From contig WGCB01000026.1 in assembly GCA_015494005.1 (NCBI GenBank), positions 1-5,986 of the forward strand: a DNA stretch of 5,986 bases, written 5' to 3'. The position numbers and the translations under genes are program-made. Shown piece after piece: positions 1 to 5,683 of the stretch (positions are counted from its first letter, which is position 1; every line of letters begins with the position of its first letter). Origin of the DNA: Caldilineaceae bacterium. Lineage in GTDB: Bacteria > Chloroflexota > Anaerolineae > Caldilineales > Caldilineaceae. The notes below the pieces were generated by a model. It did no database searches. It was not told the origin of the DNA and saw only the letters and a list, made by a program, of their open reading frames with translations.

Positions 1-229
1 CGCTCGCATCAAGCTCAAGCGACTTTATCCTGTGATGAAAGAACAAGAATCAACCTAACATGCCACTAGTCTTTACGTCATATCTTCTCATCGGGTTGAT
101 GGCGACCTGATTCAGCTTCGATTTCTCGCCACCGACATTCCTCCTGCTATTCAAGCGCGACCAGTTCCGCCAAATATCGAAGACGCGTATTTGTTACTTG
201 TTTCCGGCTCCCGACTTGGCGATGCATAG
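1..229 (+). pseudogene. 3' end of ABC transporter ATP-binding protein, interrupted by an in-frame TAA
   Basis: Reading from position 2, the frame gives a basic stretch (ARIKLKRLYPVMKEQEST), a TAA at 56-58, then 56 more codons to a TAG at 227-229. The downstream part looks coding: VISSHRVDGDLIQLRFLA is followed by PVPPNIEDAYLLLVSG, which matches the (L/I)EDAYL signature near the C-terminus of ABC-2 exporter ATPases (the CcmA/NodI-like group). The Walker A, Walker B and LSGGQ motifs would lie left of the window, so ATPase activity cannot be judged. The gene overlaps the next one by 8 bases, the usual ATPase-then-permease order. No ATG or obvious start lies just after the TAA, so the rest is a stranded tail rather than a separate small gene. 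The TAA could be a real nonsense mutation that removes a dispensable C-terminal extension, or a sequencing error. Family assignment is fairly secure; calling it a pseudogene is less so. Confidence 0.65.
222..229 (+). promoter_or_regulatory. Stop/start overlap coupling ATPase to permease
   Basis: The ATG of the permease-M1 gene (222-224) lies inside the end of the ATPase frame, whose TAG is at 227-229. Such short overlaps usually mark translational coupling. Only a weak GG lies upstream (CTTGGCG before the ATG), so coupling would matter for expression. If the TAA at 56-58 is real, ribosomes would stop 163 bases before this start and coupling would be lost or weakened. That is inference. Confidence 0.5.
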
Positions 230-2444
230 TCGTTTGCGAACAGTGGCAAAGACGATCCAGTATGAATGGAAGATCCAGGTTCGTCAGCGGGCGACCTGGA
301 TGATGGCGTGCTTGTTCTTCCTGATCGGTTGGTTTTCGGTGGACCATGCTCAATTGCCGATGCTCTCAGCCATCGCTATCGCCAAAGGCACTGCCGAAGG
401 CTTAGGCTTGTTCGGTAGCCTGTTTGTGGTGATTCTTGGCGCAACTGGGTTGTTGCGCGAATTCAATCCAGATTACGATCTCCTGTGGGAGCGATCCTTT
501 TCAACGTACGATTATGTAATAGGAAAGTACATAGGGGTTTGCGCAGTTGTCGGGACGTCATTGCTTCCTATCGGTGTTTGGGTGGGATACTGGGAAGGCG
601 TACACCACGGCCTTCAAGGCCTCGTCGTTCAGGCTGTCGTGTGGATGGCGCTTCTGTTTCCTACACTGGTCATTGCCGTCACCGTGACTTTATGGGTGGG
701 TGTTGTTTTCCGCCATCCTATATGGACAGCGCTCGTATTGGTGCTGACAATCGGTAGCATCCTTGCTCTGCAGGTGGACGTCACCCATATCGCGGGTTTT
801 CCCTTTGGCATCTATGCATCACCGCTAGTCGGCTTCGGACCTGACACCCGGCTGGTAAGATTGCATCAAAGCGTATTCTTGATTTTCTCCCTCATATGTC
901 TGCTGTCGGGGTATGTGCTTGTTCGGGTAAAGCCATTCCGCTTGGAACCCCGTGTCGATCTTTTTTCTTGGTGGGGAGTCGGGCTGTCCTTTTTCGGGTT
1001 AGTCATTCTTTTGGTTTCCGTCGTTCAGCAGTTCATAATGGAACGGAACGCGCTCCTTCGAAACCCTCAGGAGACGGTATTGAATCAAGAAACGGGATCT
1101 ATTTGTTCTATACTCCACTCATACCAACTTGAGCTCTCTATCGACTTTGACGATGTCCAATTAGAAGGAAAAGCCAAGATCTTGTTGAGACCGATGGCGA
1201 GAACTGTGCGACTTCCTATGGACCTGAATCAAGGGTTGCATATTTCCAAGACCACTACGAATCCCCCGGATCTAGAGATCGAACTGGGTGATAATCAGTT
1301 GGTCTTGGATGTTCCTCAGGAATTGGTGCAACAAAAGGTCGCTCTCGCGTTGGAGTATAGCGGTAACATTTGGGCGTCCCGCCGTCTGTACGACCGACAG
1401 TTCCGTTCCCCGGAGGAGTCCCTTGCGCCTTACTGGCCAGGTGGCTATATAGACCACAAGACGGCTTTCCTTGTACGAGACGGCAATTGGCATCCATTTC
1501 CCTGGTGTGTTCCAGAGCAGTTGATCATTGAAGGGAAAGGAACGCTAACAAGCTTGGTGCATACAGCAGAAAAACTCGAGTCATCATCGGGACATGTTAA
1601 GTTGACGTGGTCTCGAAAACCGCCTTTGCCATTGATCGCATTGTCACAAAACTACAGAACGATGGAAATCGGCAAAACGAAGGTGCTCGTGGCGCCTTCA
1701 CATCTCTCGGACCAACAATGGAAAGAGATTCTGGCTCCGTATCCTGTGTTGATGAACCTGATCCAGGAGCACCTCCACGAGGAAAGTAGTTCTTCTCTGC
1801 AGAGTCATTACACAATCGCACAGGTGCCTCTTCTTCGGTACGGGCGTTACGATCCTGTCTCGGGCATTGTGTTGTTGAAGGAGTTTTCGCCATTAGACTA
1901 CTTCGTCCCGGAACGCTACGTGTCATCAGAGGGGCCACTACGTTCCCAAGAGTCACTCTATCGACGGTGGGTGGCGGAGCGGATGATGCGTATGTGGTGG
2001 TGCCGGGACTCCCTTTGTCCCGAGTTGCAGGTGTCAAGCTCTGGTTACAGCATCGGTCATCAGTTGCTTGCACGGCCTGACGGATCAAATGATGCGGAAT
2101 ACCATGGGCGAACGATTTTGGACGCGTTGTTGAGCTATGCGGCGCTTCGGTTGGCCGTTCCTCTGGTGGGCGATGAGTTTGTCACAGCAGAGATGTCAGC
2201 ACGCCAAAACACATTACAAGACGAAACGGCGTGGACTGAATACTTGCTCCCTTTGATTTCCTCACCGGAGACGAATCGTTGGGTGCTCCGACTTCACAAA
2301 CTTTGGGCGGAAATTGGCCCCGAATCCTTTTGGCGTCTAGTTCGAGAGACTCATCGCCATTATGGCAGGCAATCCTTGTCTGCAAAAGATTTCAGTGACT
2401 TTGTAGAGGCAACGACAGGCCGAGCTTTGCCTTCATCGGACTAA
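222..2444 (+). CDS. ABC-2 type permease fused to a degenerate M1 aminopeptidase-like domain
   Basis: This 740-residue protein probably forms one half of an ABC-2 exporter. The N-terminus is cytosolic. About seven hydrophobic segments follow (roughly 26-42, 62-79, 102-122, 134-162, 167-185, 217-235, 251-271), with the typical coupling loop LLREFNPDYDLLWERS (77-92) and a gating-type YVIGKYIG. From about 300 the protein is soluble: a beta-rich stretch, then WPGGYIDHKTAFL and GNWHPFPW, which resemble the N-terminal sheet domain of M1 peptidases. VAERMMRMWWC (584-594) aligns without gaps to the M1 signature VAHELAHQWWG, but Glu, Arg and Arg replace the two zinc His and the catalytic Glu. LDALLSY (633-639) may match the LNEGFATY motif with Asp for the third ligand, although the spacing is longer than usual. 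Catalytic loss is therefore inferred. If seven helices is right, the domain lies outside the membrane. ATG 222 is preferred over TTG 198 because it overlaps the ATPase stop by 8 bases; no good SD precedes either. Confidence 0.82.
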   Translation: MHSRLRTVAKTIQYEWKIQVRQRATWMMACLFFLIGWFSVDHAQLPMLSAIAIAKGTAEGLGLFGSLFVVILGATGLLREFNPDYDLLWERSFSTYDYVIGKYIGVCAVVGTSLLPIGVWVGYWEGVHHGLQGLVVQAVVWMALLFPTLVIAVTVTLWVGVVFRHPIWTALVLVLTIGSILALQVDVTHIAGFPFGIYASPLVGFGPDTRLVRLHQSVFLIFSLICLLSGYVLVRVKPFRLEPRVDLFSWWGVGLSFFGLVILLVSVVQQFIMERNALLRNPQETVLNQETGSICSILHSYQLELSIDFDDVQLEGKAKILLRPMARTVRLPMDLNQGLHISKTTTNPPDLEIELGDNQLVLDVPQELVQQKVALALEYSGNIWASRRLYDRQFRSPEESLAPYWPGGYIDHKTAFLVRDGNWHPFPWCVPEQLIIEGKGTLTSLVHTAEKLESSSGHVKLTWSRKPPLPLIALSQNYRTMEIGKTKVLVAPSHLSDQQWKEILAPYPVLMNLIQEHLHEESSSSLQSHYTIAQVPLLRYGRYDPVSGIVLLKEFSPLDYFVPERYVSSEGPLRSQESLYRRWVAERMMRMWWCRDSLCPELQVSSSGYSIGHQLLARPDGSNDAEYHGRTILDALLSYAALRLAVPLVGDEFVTAEMSARQNTLQDETAWTEYLLPLISSPETNRWVLRLHKLWAEIGPESFWRLVRETHRHYGRQSLSAKDFSDFVEATTGRALPSSD

Positions 2445-2448
2445 CCTC

Positions 2449-2478
2449 GCCCGGTATATTCGAATCATCGATCCGGGC
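2449..2478 (+). repeat. Small inverted repeat between the two permease genes
   Basis: GCCCGG (2449-2454) and CCGGGC (2473-2478) form a perfect 6-bp stem around an 18-base loop that itself contains the palindrome ATTCGAAT (2458-2465). No T-run follows, so it is unlikely to be an intrinsic terminator. It could be an mRNA processing or pausing hairpin, or chance. Confidence 0.3.
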
Positions 2479-2498
2479 ACTATGGGAAATTTCATACC

Positions 2499-3182
2499 AT
2501 GTATTTCAATTGGCTCAAATTGTTGTGGCAAGAGTTCAAGGTGGCAACTCCGGTTGCTATGTGGCTCTTGCCTCTACTGACAGTGGGCGGACTGTTGCTG
2601 CTATTGGACACCCGAACGGATGAATCTTCCCGATCGGAGTATGTTGCATTGATGGTTGAAGTTGTCTTTCCTTTGGGAATCATGTATGTGGCTAACGGGT
2701 TGATTCTTCGTGAACGGGAGAAGAACACATTGGCCTTTATTGCTACACGGTCATCTTTATCTATTGTGTGGTTGCGTCGACTAGCGGCTCTGTTCATCGG
2801 TGTTGGGCTTTGCCTCGGCATTTTATTGCTCATCTATTGGCAGTTTTATCTGCATCTTCACGTAGGAAAGATGTTTCTCGCCTCTTTGGCCGTTTCATTG
2901 GTGTTGACAAGTATGTCGAGTGTGATCAGCCTCTTCACCAAAGAAATGAACACCGGTTACCTAATTGGAACCCTGTGGTGGGCTCTCAGTTTAATGAATC
3001 CCAAGGTCATGCTCTCACTTTTTAGCCCTTATCTGTATCTATTTTATTTCTGGTCTAGTGCTAAGGAGAATCTGGCTCCGGATCTGTGGTTGGCTAACAA
3101 ATTGTCCTTACTCGGCGTAGCAACTATGCTAGGTCTGGTTTGCGTACAGCTATTGCGTTCCACAGAGAGGTTTGTTACATAA
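2499..3182 (+). CDS. ABC-2 type permease, short second subunit
   Basis: This 227-residue protein is almost entirely hydrophobic, with segments near 18-37, 47-69, 88-113, 124-146, 150-187 (probably two) and 203-220, giving six to seven membrane helices. A charged cytosolic loop LILREREKNTLAFIATR lies after the second helix. It matches the ABC-2 coupling region, where a Glu-rich R-E-x-E-x-x-T-L motif contacts the ATPase. The length is normal for a minimal ABC-2 membrane domain, with no added soluble domain. It follows the permease-M1 fusion by 54 bases on the same strand and probably pairs with it to form an asymmetric membrane core driven by the upstream ATPase. A weak GGGA (2484-2487) sits 11 bases before the ATG, somewhat far for an SD. 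Codon use and moderate GC match the upstream gene and differ from the genes to the right. The substrate is unknown. Confidence 0.8.
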   Translation: MYFNWLKLLWQEFKVATPVAMWLLPLLTVGGLLLLLDTRTDESSRSEYVALMVEVVFPLGIMYVANGLILREREKNTLAFIATRSSLSIVWLRRLAALFIGVGLCLGILLLIYWQFYLHLHVGKMFLASLAVSLVLTSMSSVISLFTKEMNTGYLIGTLWWALSLMNPKVMLSLFSPYLYLFYFWSSAKENLAPDLWLANKLSLLGVATMLGLVCVQLLRSTERFVT

Positions 3183-3276
3183 GTTTGAAGGATTTCTCTT
3201 GAGCTCCCACGTCTTCGTGGTCCAGCGCAGCAGCTGAGGCCCCTCCTGGCCCAGACCAATCTTTTCCGCAAAACCC

Positions 3277-3308
3277 AGAACGGCCCCGGGGACTTCCGGA
3301 GCCGTTCT
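3277..3308 (-). terminator. Hairpin terminator after the bactofilin-like gene
   Basis: AGAACGGC (3277-3284) and GCCGTTCT (3301-3308) pair perfectly over 8 bp. A C/A mismatch is followed by 4 more pairs (CCGG/CCGG) closing a 6-base loop. On the - strand it begins 37 bases past the TAG at 3345-3347 and is followed by GGGTTTTGC, a short, interrupted T-run. It therefore fits a modest intrinsic terminator for the - strand gene. The + strand side has only TTCTTC after the stem, so any action on the converging permease gene would be weak. Confidence 0.6.
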
Positions 3309-3344
3309 TCGCAGATGCGCTCTGTTCTGTCATCGTGCCGGCGC

Positions 3345-4622
3345 CTACTCGGCGGGCAGGGCTGCCCCCGGCGCGGGGAGGGATGGGCCTCCCTCGCTCC
3401 CAGCGGACCGGCGGGCCTGGACCATGCCGCCCAGGGCCAGGATGAAGCTGAGGAAGGAGATCAACCAGCCCAGGCAAGGGATCCGTCCCAGGATCACCAG
3501 GAGCAGGGCGCCCATGATCAGGGCCGCCACCGGCCGGGCAGCCATGCCCATCCGTTCCCCGATGAGCTGGCCCAGCCACAGGCCGGTGATCAGCGGGCTG
3601 AAGAGCCAGACCACTCCCAGCACCGCCAGGATGGTCATCCCCACCAGGATGGCCGGGAAGACACCCCAGAAAAGCCAGACAGCCGCCACCAGGATGCCGG
3701 TCCCCACGGGGATGAAGAGGAGGAGCACCGCCACCAAGAGGCCGTAGAGACCGGTCTCCACCGGGTTGGCCTGGATGGCCTCGGCCGGCCGGGTGAGGAG
3801 ATCCGGGGCGAAGCGCAGGAGCAGCCACCCCAGGACCGCGAAGCCCAGGATCATGAGCACCGTGCGCAGGACCCACCAGAGGAAGGTGATCACAGGGCTG
3901 ACCCGCTGCACTTCTTTCACCGCCTTCTCGAACTGGATGCGCCGGGCGATGTTCCCCGGCAGGCTCAGCTCCTCCGCGGTGGAGTACTTCAGGGTGCCCT
4001 GGATGCGGCTGGCCTCGTCGATCTGGAGCTGGCCAGCGTTGATCTCCGCATTGCCGCCCACCTGGGCCCGCAGGGTCAACTGCCCCATGGCGCTGTAGAG
4101 ATCCTCGCCGATCTCCCCGGCCACCAGGCCAGCGCCGCCTACGATCACCGCGTCGCCGCCCACCTGGGCCCCCTCGTGGACCCGCACTCCCTGCTGCACC
4201 GAGATGTTGTTGATCTGGATGGGCCAGCTGAATCCGCCCGGATTGCCTCCACCGGCCAGAAACAGATCGTCGCCCACCGTGCCGGTCACGTCGATCCCTG
4301 CGCCGGCGGCCCGCACGTCATCCCCCACCTGGCCCTGGATCTGGATGCCAGCCCCCATAGCCAGAACGTCCCCGGTGACTGTGCCATTGATCTCGATGTA
4401 GCCGCCGAAGGCCACCAGGTCCCCTTCCACCGTGCCGTCGATGTAGATCTGCTCCGCCCCCACGTAGAGGTCGTCCGTCACCACCTCGCCCGCGGGCAGG
4501 CGATAGACGTTGTCCTCCCCGACGAACTCCGCGGCCAGGGCCGTGCCCACCAGGGTCACCGCCACCGTCAGCGCCAAGACCACGCCGATCCACCGCCACA
4601 GCCCATGCTTGCTCACGTTCAT
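3345..4622 (-). CDS. Exported, membrane-anchored bactofilin-like (polymer-forming) protein
   Basis: The 425-residue product begins with a hydrophobic export signal (residues 8-31, WIGVVLALTVAVTL...ALAAE) with a plausible AxA-type cleavage site near 28-31. Residues about 38-215 are short repeats of the form (I/V)xIxGxVxGDVxAxGAx, for example YIDGTVEGDLVAFG, EINGTVTGDVLAMG and IQGQVGDDVRAAG. This is the right-handed beta-helix pattern of bactofilins, annotated as polymer-forming cytoskeletal proteins. A glycine-rich break lies near 123-131. After about 240, roughly five hydrophobic helices follow (about 243-268, 291-312, 315-335, 338-362, 372-400), ending in a short Pro/Ala-rich tail. The beta-helix would lie outside the cytoplasmic membrane, unlike classical cytosolic bactofilins. 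Function is unknown; a role in envelope shape or scaffolding is inference. The start is secure because a strong AAGGAG lies 7 bases upstream. The gene converges on the ABC genes and lies downstream of the deacetylase, 136 bases away. Confidence 0.85.
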   Translation of the reverse strand: MNVSKHGLWRWIGVVLALTVAVTLVGTALAAEFVGEDNVYRLPAGEVVTDDLYVGAEQIYIDGTVEGDLVAFGGYIEINGTVTGDVLAMGAGIQIQGQVGDDVRAAGAGIDVTGTVGDDLFLAGGGNPGGFSWPIQINNISVQQGVRVHEGAQVGGDAVIVGGAGLVAGEIGEDLYSAMGQLTLRAQVGGNAEINAGQLQIDEASRIQGTLKYSTAEELSLPGNIARRIQFEKAVKEVQRVSPVITFLWWVLRTVLMILGFAVLGWLLLRFAPDLLTRPAEAIQANPVETGLYGLLVAVLLLFIPVGTGILVAAVWLFWGVFPAILVGMTILAVLGVVWLFSPLITGLWLGQLIGERMGMAARPVAALIMGALLLVILGRIPCLGWLISFLSFILALGGMVQARRSAGSEGGPSLPAPGAALPAE

Positions 4623-4629
4623 CCTGCGT

Positions 4630-4635
4630 CTCCTT
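4630..4635 (-). promoter_or_regulatory. Ribosome binding site of the bactofilin-like gene
   Basis: On the - strand AAGGAG lies 7 bases before the ATG (4622-4620) and is preceded by a run of A. It is the only strong SD in the window and fixes this start. It suggests well-translated mRNA, in contrast to the deacetylase gene upstream, which has none. Confidence 0.8.
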
Positions 4636-4648
4636 TTTGCGTGCGTAT

Positions 4649-4677
4649 GCGCTTTTCAAGCTTTTCGGAGCGCTTTT
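4649..4677 (-). repeat. Three direct AAAAGC repeats in the leader of the bactofilin-like gene
   Basis: Read on the - strand, AAAAGCGC (4677-4670), AAAAGCTT (4665-4658) and AAAAGCGC (4656-4649) are spaced 12 and 9 bases apart, start to start. GCGCT (4649-4653) and AGCGC (4669-4673) could also pair across a 15-base loop. The cluster sits 27 bases upstream of the start codon, so it could be a regulator site, a leader RNA structure, or chance in an A-rich island. I see no convincing -35/-10 pair in the 136-base gap (4623-4758). Confidence 0.3.
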
Positions 4678-4758
4678 GAGGTACCCTTTTCTGGATGACT
4701 TCCCACTGAACCAATACGCAAAGTGGCAGGAAAAGTTGCGGGGAGATGCCCGGCGAGG

Positions 4759-5634
4759 TCACTGCAGGCGCACGTCAGCGAAGAGATCTCGCTCCACAGC
4801 GCCGGTGGGGGCAGGGTAGGCCCGGAGGTAGCTGTCCACCCCCAGGATGCGCATGCGCAGGAAATTTGGCAGGGCCCGCAGGAAGGAGGGGTCGCCACTG
4901 TACTGGCTGGCATGGGCCCGGCTGGCCGCCTCCTTGCGAGGGACGAAGGCCCGGGTGTCGATGCGGGCGTGGATGGGGGTGTGCCAGCTCACGATCTCCC
5001 GCAGGTTGATGTCCTGGTTCAGGCCAAAGCGGGTGGGATCTCGGCGGAAGAGGGGCATGAGGCGCACGATCCAGCGCAGGAAACCCTTGTCGAAGGCGGT
5101 GTAGTAGAGCTTCTGGGGGGCGTAGGGTTCGGGACCTGCACCGTTGCCCGCCTGGGATGGATCCCGGACGCCGGCCATGTAGAAGGCCGCGGTCACCGCC
5201 TCGCAGACCCGGATGTGGTCCGGGTGGCCGTAGCCGCCGAAGGGACCGTGGGTGATGATCACCTGGGGGCGCAGGCGGCGGATGAAGCCCACCAGCTCGG
5301 CCACCAGCTCCTGGATGGGCTGCTGGAGCAGAGCCTGGGGATGCTGGTTGTCCGGTGATCCCCGCATGCCGCTGTCCCGGTAAGGCAGGTTCCAGACGCT
5401 GGTCAAGCCCAGGATCACCGCGGCACGGGCCAGCTCCTCTCCCCGGACCTGGGCCAGGCTGCGGCCGTCGGGCACGGTGTGGTCCTCCTCCACGGAGCCG
5501 GCCGCGCCGTCGGTAGCGATGATCACGTGGACGTCGGCCCCTTCCGCGGCGTACTTGGCCAGGGTGCCGCCCGGGCCGAAGCTCTCGTCGTCGGGATGGG
5601 CGAAGACGCCCAGGAGGGTGGGTTTCGCGGTCAT
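4759..5634 (-). CDS. PIG-L/LmbE-family zinc-dependent N-deacetylase
   Basis: This 291-residue cytosolic enzyme is predicted to hydrolyse an N-acetyl (or other amide) bond, typically on a GlcNAc-containing glycoconjugate or thiol. The family hallmark AHPDDE is at 12-17: His13 and Asp16 are the expected zinc ligands and Asp15 the general base. GGYGHPDH (133-140) supplies His140 as third ligand, with His137 beside it. YRDSGM (85-90), a patch shared with MshB and Mca of mycothiol metabolism, is also present. The Rossmann-like core shows as VHVIIATDGAAGS (35-47) and PQVIITHGPFGG (123-134). Length fits the MshB/Mca group. All key residues are intact, so it should be active. The exact substrate (mycothiol-like thiol, GlcNAc-lipid or an antibiotic precursor) cannot be read from sequence. 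The gene starts 49 bases after the basic-tail protein and has no SD; a tandem repeat occupies the region just upstream. The bactofilin-like gene follows after 136 bases. Confidence 0.88.
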   Translation of the reverse strand: MTAKPTLLGVFAHPDDESFGPGGTLAKYAAEGADVHVIIATDGAAGSVEEDHTVPDGRSLAQVRGEELARAAVILGLTSVWNLPYRDSGMRGSPDNQHPQALLQQPIQELVAELVGFIRRLRPQVIITHGPFGGYGHPDHIRVCEAVTAAFYMAGVRDPSQAGNGAGPEPYAPQKLYYTAFDKGFLRWIVRLMPLFRRDPTRFGLNQDINLREIVSWHTPIHARIDTRAFVPRKEAASRAHASQYSGDPSFLRALPNFLRMRILGVDSYLRAYPAPTGAVERDLFADVRLQ

Positions 5635-5645
5635 GGATGGGGCCC

Positions 5646-5664
5646 GTGGCTGGGTGGCTGGGTG
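5646..5664. repeat. 8-bp tandem repeat before the deacetylase gene
   Basis: GTGGCTGG occurs twice head to tail (5646-5653, 5654-5661), followed by a partial third GTG. Read toward the deacetylase gene it is a C-rich CACCCAGC tract lying 11 to 30 bases before the ATG, just upstream of the usual SD window. It may be a slippage-prone tract or simply GC-rich noise. Confidence 0.5.
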
Positions 5665-5683
5665 CTCCAGGGTCGGCGACTGC

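Noticed and set aside
198..221. TTG at 198 as the start of the permease-M1 protein
   Set aside because: It would give a 32-base overlap with the ATPase frame and has no SD. The ATG at 222 gives the usual short overlap and a typical basic N-terminus.
59..229. A separate small gene after the TAA at 56-58
   Set aside because: There is no start codon or ribosome binding site near its beginning, and its sequence matches an ATPase C-terminus, so it reads as a stranded tail.
1597..2088. 163-codon - strand open frame within the permease-M1 gene
   Set aside because: It is composition-driven antisense with no domain. The sense frame shows clear ABC-2 and M1-like features.
3175..3333. Possible 52-residue - strand gene starting MTEQSASAKNG after the bactofilin-like stop
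   Set aside because: It has no SD, is low complexity, runs through the terminator hairpin and crosses the composition break. It is more likely the end of a chance open frame.
3315..4679. 454-codon open frame on the + strand opposite the bactofilin-like gene
   Set aside because: Its product is a Gln/His/Asp/Arg-rich low-complexity string with no domain. The opposite strand has a signal peptide, repeats, membrane helices and a strong SD. It is a typical GC-rich antisense shadow.
4723..5358. 211-codon + strand open frame opposite the deacetylase
   Set aside because: It is antisense to a gene with intact catalytic motifs and has no recognisable domain of its own.
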